Source: Microbacterium salitolerans (GTDB lineage Bacteria > Actinomycetota > Actinomycetes > Actinomycetales > Microbacteriaceae). From it: a DNA stretch of 64,000 nucleotides. The stretch's first letter is position 1; every line of letters starts with the position of its first letter. Both the position numbers and the translations under genes were made by a program. The notes beneath the pieces were generated by a model that had not been told where the DNA came from, ran no database searches, and saw only the letters and a list, made by a program, of their open reading frames with translations. The stretch spans positions 124,001 to 188,000 of the forward strand of contig NZ_JAHKSH010000005.1 in NCBI RefSeq assembly GCF_019720895.1. The letters are read 5' to 3'. Positions 1 through 11,664 of the stretch are shown here, one piece after another.

Positions 1-924
<924 letters not shown>

Positions 925-1824
925 CTAGGACGCCAGTGCGTCCGCGCCGCCGACGATCTCGGCGATCTGCTGCGTGATCTCGGCCTGACGCGCGTTGTTG
1001 CGCAGGCGGGTGTAGTCGGTGATGAGCTTGTCGGCGTTGTCGGAAGCCGACTTCATCGCCTTCTGCGTGGCCGCCTGCTTCGCAGCGGCGGACTGCAGGA
1101 GAGCGTTGAAGATGCGGCTCTGGATGTACACCGGCAGAAGCGCATCGAGAACCTCGGTGGCCTCCGGTTCGAACTCGTACAGCGGGAAGGTCTCGGCGAC
1201 GACAGGGCCTGCGGCCTCATCGGCGTCGACGACCTCGAGTGGCAGCAGGCGAACCGACTCGGGCTCCTGCACCATCATGCTGACGAAGCGGTTGTAGACG
1301 ACGTGGATCTCGTCGACCCCGCCCTCTGCCTCGTCGGTCTCATACGCCTGAACCAGCGCGTCGGCGATCTGAACCGCGGTGTCGAACGTCGGCACATCGG
1401 CCTCGCCGACCCACTCGTCAGCCGCTATCATCCGGCGGAACTGGAAGTAGCCGACGGCCTTGCGTCCGAAGAGGTAGAACGTGACGTCCTTGCCCTCCGA
1501 GCGCAGCAGCTCGGCGAGCTCCAGCGTCTCCTTGATGACCTGCGAGTTGAACGCGCCCGCGAGGCCGCGATCGCTCGTCATCACGAGGATCGCCGAGCGC
1601 GTGACCTTCTCGGGCTCGCGCGTGAGCGGGTGATCGATCGAGGTGTGCGTGGCGACAGCGGAGACCGCTCGCGTCACCGCGCGGGAGAAGGGCGACGACG
1701 CGCGAACGCGCGCCATCGCCTTCTGGATGCGCGAAGCCGCGATGAGCTCCATCGCCTTCGTGATCTTCTTGGTGGTCTGAGCAGAAGAGATCTTCTGCTT
1801 GTACTCCCTGAGTTGTGCGCCCAT
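925..1824 (-). CDS. atpG: F1 ATP synthase gamma subunit
   Basis: The 299-residue central shaft of F1, which couples proton-driven rotation to catalysis. The N-terminal helix begins [14 protein letters not shown], followed by [15 protein letters not shown], and the C-terminal helix carries [19 protein letters not shown]. These two long helices form the coiled-coil rotor and are the conserved parts of the family. Length and position between atpA and atpD are normal for an atp operon. The ATG start is at 1822-1824. Confidence 0.98.
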   Translation of the reverse strand: MGAQLREYKQKISSAQTTKKITKAMELIAASRIQKAMARVRASSPFSRAVTRAVSAVATHTSIDHPLTREPEKVTRSAILVMTSDRGLAGAFNSQVIKETLELAELLRSEGKDVTFYLFGRKAVGYFQFRRMIAADEWVGEADVPTFDTAVQIADALVQAYETDEAEGGVDEIHVVYNRFVSMMVQEPESVRLLPLEVVDADEAAGPVVAETFPLYEFEPEATEVLDALLPVYIQSRIFNALLQSAAAKQAATQKAMKSASDNADKLITDYTRLRNNARQAEITQQIAEIVGGADALAS

Positions 1825-1845
1825 GATGCGACTCCCTTGCGGGCG

Positions 1846-3489
1846 TTACGCCTTGCGGCCCTTGACGATCTGCTCCTGGCCGACGTCGTCGTGGTCCGCT
1901 GCGCGGTGCTCCTCGTGACCCGGGTCCGTGAGGTGAGCGCCGTCACCCTGCTGGAACTCGAGCACGAACTTGTCAATCGCGGCCTCCATGTCGGCGACCA
2001 CGTCGTCCTCGAGCTTGCCCGACTCGCGGAGCTTGGTGAGGACCTCGGTGTTGCGGCGCATGTACTCGAGCAGCTCGCGCTCGAAGCGCAGGACGTCCTC
2101 GACCTCGATCGTGTCGAGCTTGCCGTTCGTGCCGGCCCAGATCGAGACGACCTGGTCCTCGACGGGGTACGGCGAGTACTGCGGCTGCTTGAGGAGCTCC
2201 GTGAGACGCGCTCCGCGTGCGAGCTGACGACGCGACGCCTGGTCGAGGTCGGACGCGAACATCGCGAACGCCTCGAGCGAGCGGTACTGCGCGAGCTCGA
2301 GCTTGAGCGTTCCCGAGACCTTCTTGATGTTCTTCAGCTGCGCGTCACCGCCGACTCGCGAGACCGAGATTCCCACGTCGACCGCCGGACGCTGGTTCGC
2401 GTTGAAGAGGTCGGACTGCAGGAAGATCTGGCCGTCGGTGATCGAGATGACGTTCGTCGGGATGTAGGCCGACACGTCGTTGGCCTTCGTCTCGATGATC
2501 GGCAGACCCGTCATCGACCCCGCGCCGAGCTCGTCCGAGAGCTTCGCGCAGCGCTCGAGCAGACGCGAGTGCAGGTAGAAGACGTCACCGGGGTATGCCT
2601 CACGGCCCGGCGGACGACGAAGGAGAAGCGAGACGGCGCGGTAGGCCTCAGCCTGCTTCGACAGGTCGTCGAACACGATGAGGACGTGCTTGCCCTGGTA
2701 CATCCAGTGCTGGCCGATGGCCGAGCCGGTGTACGGCGCGAGGTACTTGAAGCCGGCCGGGTCGGATGCGGGAGCGGCGACGATCGTCGTGTACTCCATC
2801 GCCCCGGCGTCCTCGAGGGCGCCCTTGACCGATGCGATCGTCGAGCCCTTCTGCCCCACGGCGACGTAGATGCAGCGGACCTGCTTGTCGGTGTCGCCCG
2901 ACTCCCAGTTGTCCTTCTGGTTGATGATCGTGTCGATCGCGAGAGCCGTCTTGCCGGTCTGGCGGTCGCCGATGATCAGCTGGCGCTGTCCGCGACCGAC
3001 AGGGATCATCGCGTCGATCGCCTTGATGCCGGTCTGCATCGGCTCGTGGACCGACTTGCGCTCCATGACGCCGGCGGCCTGCAGCTCGAGGGCGCGCTCG
3101 CCCTCGATGCCGGAGATCTCGCCGAGTCCGTCGATGGGCTGGCCGAGCGGGTCGACGACGCGGCCGAGGTAGCCTTCGCCGACCGGAACCGAGAGGACCT
3201 TGCCGGTGCGGGTGACCTTCTGCCCCTCCTCGACGCCCGTGAACTCGCCGAGCACGATCGTTCCGATCGAGTGCTCGTCGAGGTTCTGCGCGAGGCCGAG
3301 CGTGCCGTCCTCGAAGCGGATGAGCTCATTCGCCATGACGCCGGGCAGGCCCTCGACATGGGCGATGCCGTCGGCCGCGTCGATGACGCTGCCGACCTCG
3401 TTCGCGCCAGAACCGGTGGGCTCGTAGGCGGAGACGAAGTCCTTCAGCGCGTCACGGATGACGTCGGGGCTGATGGTGATGTCTGCCAT
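1846..3489 (-). CDS. atpA: F1 ATP synthase alpha subunit
   Basis: The 547-residue non-catalytic nucleotide-binding subunit of F1. Walker A is GDRQTGKT at residues 174-181, and the conserved segment [20 protein letters not shown] follows. The C-terminal tail after about residue 510 is rich in His, Asp and Glu, as is common in actinobacterial alpha subunits. It lies between atpH and atpG with short spacers, consistent with one polycistronic message. Confidence 0.98.
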   Translation of the reverse strand: MADITISPDVIRDALKDFVSAYEPTGSGANEVGSVIDAADGIAHVEGLPGVMANELIRFEDGTLGLAQNLDEHSIGTIVLGEFTGVEEGQKVTRTGKVLSVPVGEGYLGRVVDPLGQPIDGLGEISGIEGERALELQAAGVMERKSVHEPMQTGIKAIDAMIPVGRGQRQLIIGDRQTGKTALAIDTIINQKDNWESGDTDKQVRCIYVAVGQKGSTIASVKGALEDAGAMEYTTIVAAPASDPAGFKYLAPYTGSAIGQHWMYQGKHVLIVFDDLSKQAEAYRAVSLLLRRPPGREAYPGDVFYLHSRLLERCAKLSDELGAGSMTGLPIIETKANDVSAYIPTNVISITDGQIFLQSDLFNANQRPAVDVGISVSRVGGDAQLKNIKKVSGTLKLELAQYRSLEAFAMFASDLDQASRRQLARGARLTELLKQPQYSPYPVEDQVVSIWAGTNGKLDTIEVEDVLRFERELLEYMRRNTEVLTKLRESGKLEDDVVADMEAAIDKFVLEFQQGDGAHLTDPGHEEHRAADHDDVGQEQIVKGRKA

Positions 3490-3544
3490 TGTCTTCCTTC
3501 GTTGTGCGGGCCCGTCGGGCCCAATTGCTTCCCAGAGGGAAGCG

Positions 3545-4327
3545 TCAGCCTGCGAGCCTCGACCGGAGATCGGCGAGGCGGGTCGAGATGCTGCCGTCGA
3601 TGACGTCGTCGGCGATCTGCACGCGGATTCCGCCCACGACGTCCGGGTCGACGACCTCGTTGATCGTGACGGGCGTGCCGTAGGAGCGGGTGAGCGACGC
3701 CGCGAGGCGGTCGCGCTGAGCGCCCGAGAGCGACACAGCCGTGTGAACCGTGGCGACCGCCTTGCCGCGCTCGGCGGCGACGACCTTCATCGCCATCTGC
3801 AGCGACGCACGGACGCGACGTTCGCGGGACTGCTGCACGAGCGAGCGGGCGATGAGAAGCGTGCCGTCGCTGACGGTGCCGCCGAGGACCTTCTCGATGA
3901 GAACGCCCTTCTTCGCGCCGTCACCGAGGCTTGCGCCGAGTGCGAGTTCGAGCTCGGGGTTCTGCGCGATGACGCGCGTCACCTGGAAGAGCTCTGCCTC
4001 CACGTCCGCGCTCTCGGCCGTGGCCGTCGCGCGGATGGCGATCTCCTCGATGCCGGCCACGAGGTCGGCCGCACGCGACCAGCGCTGTTCGGCGATCGTC
4101 GCGAGGATCTCCCGTGCTGCGGGCGAGAGCGGTCCGAAGACCGTGCCCACGAGGCTGGCGCGCGCCGCCGGCTCCGCAGCATGGTCGGCCAGCGCGCCGC
4201 TCAGCGCCGGGGAGTCGCCCGCCGCGCCCGCGGCTGCGAACAGCTCGCGCGCGGTGTCGAGGTCGACCGTGGCCGAGGCGAGCGCGGCGGCACTCGCCTC
4301 GAGCGCGTGAGTCGTCGCGCTTCCCAT
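3545..4327 (-). CDS. atpH: ATP synthase delta subunit (actinobacterial long form)
   Basis: The stalk protein that links the peripheral b subunits to the top of F1. At 260 residues it is much longer than the roughly 177-residue E. coli delta, as is usual in actinobacteria. The conserved C-terminal delta motif is seen as [19 protein letters not shown] and [13 protein letters not shown] near residues 195-240. The start overlaps the last base of the atpF stop codon, so the two are probably translationally coupled. Confidence 0.95.
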   Translation of the reverse strand: MGSATTHALEASAAALASATVDLDTARELFAAAGAAGDSPALSGALADHAAEPAARASLVGTVFGPLSPAAREILATIAEQRWSRAADLVAGIEEIAIRATATAESADVEAELFQVTRVIAQNPELELALGASLGDGAKKGVLIEKVLGGTVSDGTLLIARSLVQQSRERRVRASLQMAMKVVAAERGKAVATVHTAVSLSGAQRDRLAASLTRSYGTPVTINEVVDPDVVGGIRVQIADDVIDGSISTRLADLRSRLAG

Positions 4328-4875
4328 TACTGGGCCGCCTTCTCGGACGCCTCGAGGTCGGCCAGGAAGCGATCGACGACGCTCTGCGCCTTCGTGTCGT
4401 CGTTCATGGTCTCCCCGATGACGTTTCCGGCGAGATCGAGGGCGAGGGTGCCCACGTCGCTGCGGAGCGAGACCATCGCGGCCTGGCGCTCCGCCTCGAT
4501 CTGCGTCTGAGCCGATGCCGTGACGCGGTCGGCCTCAGCCTGCGCGTTGGACTTCGCCTCGTCGACGATCTTCTTGCCGTCGACGCGAGCCGCCTCGCGG
4601 ATCTCACCGGCTTCCTTGCGAGCGTCCGCGAGCTGCTGCGTGTACTCGGCGAGCGCGGCCTCGGCCTTGCGCTGCGCCTCGTCGGCCTTCTCGATGTTGC
4701 CCTCGATGGCCGCGGAGCGGGCATCGAGCATCGTGTTGAGGCGCGGCAGCGCGACCTTCCAGACCACCACGAGGATGACGATGAAGCACACCGCCGACCA
4801 GATGATGTCGTACCAAGCCGGGATCAGCGGGTTCGGCGATTCCTCCGCGGCGACCGTGACAAGAGCGTTCAGCAT
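4327..4875 (-). CDS. atpF: ATP synthase b subunit
   Basis: A 182-residue peripheral stalk subunit. One membrane segment (about residues 23-43, IIWSAVCFIVILVVVWKVAL) is followed by a long charged helix rich in Ala, Glu and Lys, which dimerises and connects to delta. ESPNPLIPAWYDIIWS before the membrane segment is typical of actinobacterial b subunits. It lies between atpE and atpH; the ATG is at 4873-4875. Confidence 0.96.
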   Translation of the reverse strand: MLNALVTVAAEESPNPLIPAWYDIIWSAVCFIVILVVVWKVALPRLNTMLDARSAAIEGNIEKADEAQRKAEAALAEYTQQLADARKEAGEIREAARVDGKKIVDEAKSNAQAEADRVTASAQTQIEAERQAAMVSLRSDVGTLALDLAGNVIGETMNDDTKAQSVVDRFLADLEASEKAAQ

Positions 4876-4905
4876 CCTGTCTCCTTACGTGTCAGCGGCG
4901 AGTGA

Positions 4906-5184
<279 letters not shown>

Positions 5185-5991
5185 TCAGTGCTCTTCCGCA
5201 ACCGCGAGCTGGATGTAGACCGCGGTCAGGATCGTGAAGACGTAGGCCTGGAGGAATGCCACCAGGACCTCGAACAGAGTGAAGGCGAAGCCGAACGCGA
5301 GCGTGCCCGCGCCGAGGGGGATCCATCCCCCGCCGATGCCGAAGAAGAAGAACTGCGTCGCCGAGAAGAACAGGACGAGCATGAGGTGCCCGACGATCAT
5401 GTTCATCAGCAGTCGCAGCGTCAGCGTGACGGGGCGGATGATGAACGTCGACAGGAACTCGAGCGGCGTCACGATGATGTAGAGCACCGGCGGGACACCC
5501 GACGGGAACAGCGCGTTCTTGAAGAAGCCGGAGGGGCTCTTCTTGATGCCCGCATAGATGAACGTGACGTACGAGATGACCGCGAGCATCAGCGGAACCG
5601 CGATGACGCTCGTGCCGGCGATGTTGATGAACGGGATGATGCCCGTCAGGTTCATGAACAGAACCATGAAGAACATCGTCATGAGCAGCGGCACGAAGCG
5701 GTCGCCGTCCTTGCGGCCCAGGATGTCGTGCGCGATGCTCACGCGGACGAAGTCCATGCCCATCTCGACGACGCTCTGGAAGCGACCGGGCACGACCCGC
5801 ATGTTGCGGGTGCCGACCAGCAGCAGGATGACGAGGACGGCCGTCGCGATGAACTGCGCGAGGTTGATCCGCGTGAAGTCGATCGGTCCGATCGAGAAGA
5901 GCGCCTCGGGGAAGAAATCGAGGATCGACGGCGGATGGAATTCGCCGTCGCTATTTTCGGCAGAGGCAATCAGCGTCACGGCGTGTGTCAA
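5185..5991 (-). CDS. atpB: ATP synthase a subunit
   Basis: The static membrane channel subunit that passes protons to the c ring. The essential Arg is in LTLRLLMNMIVGHLM, and the C-terminal segment FEVLVAFLQAYVFTILTAVY is diagnostic. The N-terminus is uncertain. A TTG at 5989-5991 has GGAG seven bases upstream and is used here; a GTG at 5977-5979 gives the clean start MTLIASAE but has no ribosome site, and a GTG at 6019-6021 would add ten residues. Confidence 0.93.
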   Translation of the reverse strand: MTHAVTLIASAENSDGEFHPPSILDFFPEALFSIGPIDFTRINLAQFIATAVLVILLLVGTRNMRVVPGRFQSVVEMGMDFVRVSIAHDILGRKDGDRFVPLLMTMFFMVLFMNLTGIIPFINIAGTSVIAVPLMLAVISYVTFIYAGIKKSPSGFFKNALFPSGVPPVLYIIVTPLEFLSTFIIRPVTLTLRLLMNMIVGHLMLVLFFSATQFFFFGIGGGWIPLGAGTLAFGFAFTLFEVLVAFLQAYVFTILTAVYIQLAVAEEH

Positions 5992-6137
5992 CGTGTGGCT
6001 CCGGCTTCGTCGCTCCGGCACAGTGACCGGCGTGGGGCAAGGGAGTCGTCACCTGCCGTGCTCGACGTGTCAGCATCGGCATCCGAGGGGAATCGGCAGG
6101 AACTTCGTCAACCTTATCAAAGTCCGAGCGACTTCTA

Positions 6138-6629
6138 CTACGCGTCGAACTCGCTGCGGCGACGACCCTCCTCGTCGACCTCGTCGACCTCCGACGGAAG
6201 CGTCGCGTCGGTGTACGGAACGCGGGTGCGCAGCATGACGATCGCGTCGATCGCGAGAGCCGCGAGCACGCTCGCGACGATCGCGAGGAAGAACACGACG
6301 GGCTCGATCCACGGCTGTCCGCGGAGGACCAGCATCGCCACGATGAAGAGCACGAGCTTGAGGATCCAGCCGCCCAGAACGATTCCGAAGAAGATCGGCA
6401 CGTAGAGGTCGTCGCCGAACCATCGGTTGGCGATGAGGATGCTCGCGGCCGTCAGCAGCATGAACACGGCGCCGATCGCCGCACCCGCGAGGGCGCTCAG
6501 CGCGCCGTCCGTCCCCACGATGAGGAAGGCGATCCCTCCGCCGACGATCGCGATCGCGGCGATCGCGATCACGCTCCATACGATGGCGGTGCGCAACACG
6601 GGCGTGCTCGACAGAGCGGGAGAGGACAT
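6138..6629 (-). CDS. AtpI-like four-helix membrane protein (copy 2)
   Basis: A 163-residue protein with four predicted membrane helices and an acidic C-terminal tail (EVDEVDEEGRRR). It sits directly upstream of atpB, where many bacteria carry atpI, whose product helps assemble the c ring and affects Mg2+ or Na+ supply. The segment YVPIFFGIVLGGWILKLVLF lines up with YAAIFFGVFMIVILLKIVVF in the next gene, so the two are tandem paralogues. The ATG at 6627-6629 has AGGAG just upstream. The AtpI role is inferred from position and topology, not from a clear signature. Confidence 0.7.
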   Translation of the reverse strand: MSSPALSSTPVLRTAIVWSVIAIAAIAIVGGGIAFLIVGTDGALSALAGAAIGAVFMLLTAASILIANRWFGDDLYVPIFFGIVLGGWILKLVLFIVAMLVLRGQPWIEPVVFFLAIVASVLAALAIDAIVMLRTRVPYTDATLPSEVDEVDEEGRRRSEFDA

Positions 6630-6703
6630 CGGGTCTCCTGAGTTCTCGCGCGGTCGCCGCGCGGGACGGTGCGGACGGTCGCCGCGGAGGCTCGCGCGCG
6701 ACG

Positions 6704-7177
6704 TCACGAGGGTATCTCGCCGCCCCGTGGATCCGCCGGGTCGGCGCCCTCGTACGCGGAGTGACGGACCCGGATCCGAGAAACGATCCGGACGTCGACG
6801 ACGAGCGAGGCGACGGCCGTGACGACGAGCACGCCGTAGACGACGCCCGTGACGATCCACGGGATGACGAAGATCGCGGTCAGCGCGCCGAGGAAGACGA
6901 CGATCTTCAGAAGGATGACGATCATGAAGACGCCGAAGAAGATCGCCGCATAGCGAGAGGTCGCAGACCAACGGGCGGCGACGACGATCGCGACGATGGT
7001 CATCGCCGGGAACAGCAGGCCGACCACGGCCGCGATGACGGCGCTCCACAGCCCGTGCGGCCCCTCGACGACGAGGCCGATGAGGCTCGCTGTGATGAGA
7101 ACGAACGCGAACGCCGTCGCACTCCAGACGAGGAGCCCCCGAAGGATCGGGCTGCGGGACAGCGACGCGCGGACCAT
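6704..7177 (-). CDS. AtpI-like four-helix membrane protein (copy 1)
   Basis: A 157-residue protein with four predicted membrane helices, paralogous to its downstream neighbour: the N-termini SPILRGLLVWSA and TPVLRTAIVWSV align, as does the IFFG...LK(I/L)V segment of helix three. Its ATG overlaps the stop of the WecA-like gene in an ATGA junction, so it belongs to that transcript and may bring the ATP synthase genes under shared expression. No catalytic motif is visible. Function is inferred from the pre-atpB position. Confidence 0.68.
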   Translation of the reverse strand: MVRASLSRSPILRGLLVWSATAFAFVLITASLIGLVVEGPHGLWSAVIAAVVGLLFPAMTIVAIVVAARWSATSRYAAIFFGVFMIVILLKIVVFLGALTAIFVIPWIVTGVVYGVLVVTAVASLVVDVRIVSRIRVRHSAYEGADPADPRGGEIPS

Positions 7178-8358
7178 CACGGCCCCGCAGCCGTGGGCGC
7201 TGCGTCGGCGTCGCGAGCGTGCGGCTTCTTCGACGGCACGAGCGTCACGACGAGGCACGCGGCGATGCCGATGATCCCGAAGGCGATGGCCAGCCAGTAC
7301 TCGCCGAACCAGTGCCCGCCGAACCAGTTCGCGCCGGTGAAGAGGTACATCAGCAGCACCGTGAGCGACGCGATGGCCGTCCACGCGTAGAAGATGAGGG
7401 TCGCGTCGCGATCCGAATGCCCCATATCGAGCATGCGGTGGTGCAGGTGCTCGCGATCAGGAGAGAACGGCGACTTGCCCCTGTTCATGCGCCGGATCAC
7501 GGCGAGCCCGAAGTCGAGCAGCGGCAGCATCACGACGATGATCGGCAGGAGGATGGGCAGGAGCGTCCCGAGGATCTGCGAGCGGCCCGTCATGCTCGGA
7601 TCCAGCGCCGCGGGGGGCAGCTGCCCCGTGATGGCGATGCCGCTCGTCGCCATCAGGAGCCCGACGACCAGCGCGCCCGTGTCGCCCATGAACATCTTCG
7701 CGGGGTTCCAGTTGATGGGCAGGAACCCGAGGCAGGCGCCGACGATGACGGCCGCGATGAACGTGCCGAGGTTGGCGTACGTCGTCGCGCCCGAATCGCG
7801 GATCAGGATGTAGGAGTAGACGAAGAAGACGCCGTTCGCGATCAGGCACACGCCGGCGACGAGGCCGTCCAGGCCGTCGATGAAGTTGACGGCGTTCATG
7901 ACGATGACGATCGAGAACATCGTCAGGACGATGCTCACCCAGCCCGACCACACGGTGATCCCGCCGATCGGCAGGGCGTAGATCTGCAGCCCTCCCCCGA
8001 TCGCGATGACGCCGGCCGCGAGGAACTGCGCGCCGAGCTTGATCATCCAGTCGAGATCCCACAGGTCGTCGGCGACGCCGACGAGCGCGATCAGCAGCGT
8101 CGCCCCGAGGATCGACCAGACCACGCGCGGCTCGATCCAGAAGATGTCGAAGTAGTCCACCGCCCGCGATGCGAGGAACGCCGTGACGATGCCGAAGAAC
8201 ATGGCGATGCCGCCGAGCCTCGGCGTCGGCGTCGTGTGGACGTCGCGCTCGCGGACCTCGGGGTACAGCCGGTAGCGCAGAGCGACGCGCCAGATCACCC
8301 ACGACAGAGCGAAGGTGACGACTGCCGTCAGGAGGATCGTGAGGAGGTAGAGCTTCAC
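7177..8358 (-). CDS. wecA: Undecaprenyl-phosphate GlcNAc-1-phosphate transferase (WecA/TagO-like)
   Basis: A 393-residue polytopic membrane enzyme of the MraY/WecA family. It loads a sugar-1-phosphate on undecaprenyl phosphate to begin a cell-wall polymer. The metal-binding DDLWDLD is at residues 97-103, NFIDGLDG lies mid-protein, and the cytosolic HLHHRMLDMGHS loop is the family sugar-recognition motif. The start is GTG at 8356-8358 and overlaps the preceding stop as GTGA. The order prmC, sua5, this gene, atp is common in actinobacteria. Which glycan it starts cannot be told from sequence. Confidence 0.9.
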   Translation of the reverse strand: MKLYLLTILLTAVVTFALSWVIWRVALRYRLYPEVRERDVHTTPTPRLGGIAMFFGIVTAFLASRAVDYFDIFWIEPRVVWSILGATLLIALVGVADDLWDLDWMIKLGAQFLAAGVIAIGGGLQIYALPIGGITVWSGWVSIVLTMFSIVIVMNAVNFIDGLDGLVAGVCLIANGVFFVYSYILIRDSGATTYANLGTFIAAVIVGACLGFLPINWNPAKMFMGDTGALVVGLLMATSGIAITGQLPPAALDPSMTGRSQILGTLLPILLPIIVVMLPLLDFGLAVIRRMNRGKSPFSPDREHLHHRMLDMGHSDRDATLIFYAWTAIASLTVLLMYLFTGANWFGGHWFGEYWLAIAFGIIGIAACLVVTLVPSKKPHARDADAAPTAAGP

Positions 8359-9056
8359 ACGGCCTGGCCTTCGCCGGAGTCGGCGTCCGGCTCTGCCTCG
8401 AGCAGATCGCCGAGCACCTCGCGCAGGGCATCCCGGCTGATCGCCCCCTGGCGCAGGATGCGCACCGACGGCTCTCCGCGGCCGGACACGAGCGAGGTCG
8501 CGTCGACGATCGTCGAGGCGACTCCCGTCGAGACGGGTCCGTCATCGAGATAGAGGGCCACCTGCTCGCCGAGCATGCGGGTCGCAGCGGTGACGTCGAC
8601 CGCCGCGGCGTCGCCGGTCGTGTTGGCGCTGGAGACCGCCAGCGGGCCCGTCTCGGCGAGGAGCTCGAGCGCGATCGCATTGTCGGGCTGCCGGACCGCG
8701 ACGGTGCCGTGCGTCTCTCCGAGATCCCAGGTCAGCGACGGCTGTGCGGGAAGAACGATCGTGAGCCCGCCGGGCCAGAACGCCTCGACCAGCTTGGTGA
8801 CGGCGTCCGGCACCGACTCGACGAGGGCGGCGAGGGCGTCGGCGGAGCCGACGAGGACGGGCGGCGGCTGCGTGCGCGAGCGGCCCTTCGCGTCAAGGAG
8901 CTTCTGCACGGCGGACGCGTTGAACGCATCGGCGGCGATGCCGTAGACCGTGTCGGTCGGCGTCACGATCACCTGCCCGCGGGCGATGGCCTGACGCGCC
9001 TGGCGCATCCCGGAGAGCATCTGCTCGCGATCGCGGCAGTCGAAGACAGGAGACAT
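8355..9056 (-). CDS. tsaC: L-threonylcarbamoyladenylate synthase (Sua5/YwlC/TsaC)
   Basis: A 233-residue cytosolic enzyme that makes threonylcarbamoyl-AMP from threonine, bicarbonate and ATP for the t6A modification of ANN-decoding tRNAs. The YrdC-fold signature GQVIVTPTDTVYGIAADAF is near residues 26-44, and SSANTTGDAA lies in the substrate pocket. The ATG at 9054-9056 gives a normal YrdC N-terminus; an upstream in-frame extension is Arg/Pro-rich and unlikely. It lies 55 bases after prmC and overlaps the WecA-like start. Confidence 0.92.
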   Translation of the reverse strand: MSPVFDCRDREQMLSGMRQARQAIARGQVIVTPTDTVYGIAADAFNASAVQKLLDAKGRSRTQPPPVLVGSADALAALVESVPDAVTKLVEAFWPGGLTIVLPAQPSLTWDLGETHGTVAVRQPDNAIALELLAETGPLAVSSANTTGDAAAVDVTAATRMLGEQVALYLDDGPVSTGVASTIVDATSLVSGRGEPSVRILRQGAISRDALREVLGDLLEAEPDADSGEGQAV

Positions 9057-9111
9057 CACGGCCTCGATTCTACGGATCCCTCGTCGGAGATCCGTGCAGG
9101 CGGCTGGCGGG

Positions 9112-9993
9112 TCAGGGTCGGAGAGCGGTCGTCGCACGATCGCGCATCGTCAGGTCCGGATGGGTTGCGGCGGCCGTCCACCCGTCGGCGACGAGGAGCT
9201 CTCGGATGGCCGCACCCTGCCACTCGCCGTGCTCGATGACGAGTGTTCCGCCGGGACGCGCGAGCCGCCGTCCCACGCGGCTGATGACGCGCACGACATC
9301 GAGGCCGTCCGCGCCTCCGTACAGCGCCACGTGCGGATCGTGCGTCCGCACTTCCTCGTCGCGCGGAATCGCGTCATCGGGGACATACGGCGGATTCGTC
9401 GCGACGACCGCGACCCGGCCCTCGATGTCGTCGAAGGCGTCGGCGAGGTCGCCGTGCCGCAGATCGACCGCCGGCGCGATCCGCTCGACATTGCGCCTCG
9501 TCCAGGCGATGGCGTCGTCTGAGCGCTCGACCGCGTGCACGCGGGCGTGCGGCACCTCGGTGGCCATGGCGAGGGCGATCGCGCCGCTGCCGGTGCCCAG
9601 GTCGACGGCGTGGGGCGCGGGATCCGCCACCGCCCGGAGCGCATCGATCGCGAGCTGGGCGACCATCTCGGTCTCGGGGCGCGGAACGAAGACGCCGGGT
9701 CCCACCTCGAGCGTCAGATGGCGGAACGGCGCGGATCCCGTGATGTGCTGCAGCGGTTCGCGCGCCGCGCGACGCGCCACGACCGCGCGGAAGGCGCCGT
9801 GGTGCTCTGCCGACAGGGCATCGCCTCGGACGACGCACATCTGCACCTCGCCCCGTGAGGTCTCGGGCCCGAGCGTCCACGCGAGCAGCAGCTCGGCGTC
9901 GACGAGCGGATCCGCGACGCCGGCCTGAGCGAGCACATCGGCCGCCCCGCGCAGGGCGTCGCGGAACGGAACGCGGAAGGAATCGTCGGACAC
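9112..9993 (-). CDS. prmC: Release factor N5-glutamine methyltransferase
   Basis: A 293-residue SAM-dependent methyltransferase that methylates the Gln of the GGQ motif in release factors RF1 and RF2. The SAM loop DLGTGSGAIAL is at residues 131-141 and the catalytic NPPY at 200-203. FVPRPETE before the SAM domain is conserved in the family. The start is GTG at 9991-9993. prmC usually follows prfA; here it is separated from it by about 5.7 kb. Confidence 0.95.
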   Translation of the reverse strand: MSDDSFRVPFRDALRGAADVLAQAGVADPLVDAELLLAWTLGPETSRGEVQMCVVRGDALSAEHHGAFRAVVARRAAREPLQHITGSAPFRHLTLEVGPGVFVPRPETEMVAQLAIDALRAVADPAPHAVDLGTGSGAIALAMATEVPHARVHAVERSDDAIAWTRRNVERIAPAVDLRHGDLADAFDDIEGRVAVVATNPPYVPDDAIPRDEEVRTHDPHVALYGGADGLDVVRVISRVGRRLARPGGTLVIEHGEWQGAAIRELLVADGWTAAATHPDLTMRDRATTALRP

Positions 9994-10132
9994 GGGATCC
10001 GACTCTAGGGCGTGTCGCCCGATGAAATCCTCCGTCACATCCCTGCCCCGGCCCCGTGGATCGCCCCTAGGCTGGCCGCAGGTCCGCCGAGCCCGTCGGC
10101 TGACGACCCGCAACTTCTGCGAAAGGGCCACC

Positions 10133-11071
10133 ATGTCTGCGATCCACTCCGACATCACGAGCACGTTCGGCAAGACTCCGCTCGTCCAGCTGAACCGCGT
10201 CACCGAGGGCGCCGTGGCCGATGTCTACGGAAAGCTCGAGTACTTCAACCCGGGCTCGAGCGTGAAGGACCGACTCGGCGTCGCGATCGTGGACGCCGCG
10301 GAGGCCTCGGGCGAGCTGTCCGCGGGCGGAACGATCGTCGAGGGCACCTCGGGCAACACGGGCATCGCCCTCGCGCTCGTCGGCGCGGCGCGCGGCTACA
10401 AGGTCATCCTCACGATGCCCGCCTCGATGTCGAAGGAGCGCCGCGTCCTGCTCCGGGCGTTCGGCGCAGAACTCGTGCTGACGGAGCCCGCGAAGGGCAT
10501 GAACGGCGCAGTCGAGGAGGCCAAGCGCATCGTCGACGAGACGCCGGGCGCCGTCCTCGCCCGCCAGTTCCAGAACGAGGCGAACGTCAAGATCCACCGC
10601 GAGACGACCGCCGCGGAGATCCTCGCCGACACCGATGGCCAGGTCGACATCTTCGTCGCCGGCGTCGGAACGGGCGGCACGATCTCGGGCGTCGGCCAGG
10701 TGCTCAAGGAGAAGGTCCCCGGCGCGCAGGTGGTCGCCGTCGAGCCGACCGACTCGCCCCTCCTCAGCGAGGGCACGGCGGGACCCCACAAGATCCAGGG
10801 GATCGGCGCGAACTTCGTGCCCGCGATCCTCGATCGGGATGTCATCGACGAGATCGTCCAGGCCCCCCTCGACAAGTCGGTCGAGGTCGCGCGCGACCTC
10901 GCGACCAAGGAGGGCATCCTCGCCGGCATCTCGTCAGGAGCCGCTGTCTGGGCAGCCGTCGAGATCGCGAAGCGCCCCGAGAATGCGGGCAAGAAGATCG
11001 TCGTCATCATCTGCGACACGGGCGAGCGATACATCTCGACCTTCCTCTGGGAGCACCTGCTCGACGACTGA
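10133..11071 (+). CDS. cysK: Cysteine synthase A (O-acetylserine sulfhydrylase)
   Basis: A 312-residue PLP enzyme that makes cysteine from O-acetylserine and sulfide. The PLP lysine is in [11 protein letters not shown], the substrate loop is [12 protein letters not shown], and the phosphate-binding GTGGTISG is in the second half. The ATG at 10133 has GAAAGGG upstream. cysE follows 29 bases later, so both steps from serine to cysteine are encoded together. The gene is divergent from prmC across a 139-base spacer. Confidence 0.96.
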   Translation: MSAIHSDITSTFGKTPLVQLNRVTEGAVADVYGKLEYFNPGSSVKDRLGVAIVDAAEASGELSAGGTIVEGTSGNTGIALALVGAARGYKVILTMPASMSKERRVLLRAFGAELVLTEPAKGMNGAVEEAKRIVDETPGAVLARQFQNEANVKIHRETTAAEILADTDGQVDIFVAGVGTGGTISGVGQVLKEKVPGAQVVAVEPTDSPLLSEGTAGPHKIQGIGANFVPAILDRDVIDEIVQAPLDKSVEVARDLATKEGILAGISSGAAVWAAVEIAKRPENAGKKIVVIICDTGERYISTFLWEHLLDD

Positions 11072-11100
11072 CCGACGCACCCCCTCACGGAGAGCACCTG

Positions 11101-11664
11101 ATGCCCCTGAACATCCGCGAGGATCTCGAAGCCGCGCGCCGCCGTGACCCGGCGGCGCGCGGCTTCGTCGAGATCGCCATCCTCTACCCCGGCCTGCACG
11201 CCATCTGGGCGCACCGGATCAGCAACCGCCTCTGGCACCGCGGCTTCCGCTTCGTGGCGCGTGCCGGCTCTCAGGTGATGCGCTGGATCACCGGCATCGA
11301 GATCCACCCGGGGGCCACGATCGGGCGCCGCTTCTTCATCGATCACGGCATGGGCGTCGTGATCGGCGAGACGGCCGAGGTCGGAGACGACGTCATGCTG
11401 TACCACGGCGTCACCCTGGGCGGACGTTCGCTGAGCAAGGGCAAGCGCCACCCGACCCTCGAGGACGGCGTCGTCGTCGGTGCCGGCGCCAAGGTCCTCG
11501 GTCCCGTCACGATCGGGGCCCGCAGCGCCGTCGGGGCGAACGCGGTCGTGACTCGAGACGCGCCCGCCGACAGCGTGCTGCTCGGCGTCCCGGCGAAGGC
11601 GCGTGCGCGACAGGAGAGCGACGACCGCCGCGCGATCCTGCAGGCCCCCGACTACCAGATCTGA
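11101..11664 (+). CDS. cysE: Serine O-acetyltransferase
   Basis: A 187-residue enzyme that acetylates serine with acetyl-CoA, the first step of cysteine synthesis. It has the left-handed beta-helix of hexapeptide transferases, with [30 protein letters not shown] and the catalytic region LYHGVTLGG. Length matches the short, B. subtilis-type CysE, which lacks part of the N-terminal helical domain. The stop overlaps the start of the amidase gene by one base (TGATG). Confidence 0.96.
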   Translation: MPLNIREDLEAARRRDPAARGFVEIAILYPGLHAIWAHRISNRLWHRGFRFVARAGSQVMRWITGIEIHPGATIGRRFFIDHGMGVVIGETAEVGDDVMLYHGVTLGGRSLSKGKRHPTLEDGVVVGAGAKVLGPVTIGARSAVGANAVVTRDAPADSVLLGVPAKARARQESDDRRAILQAPDYQI

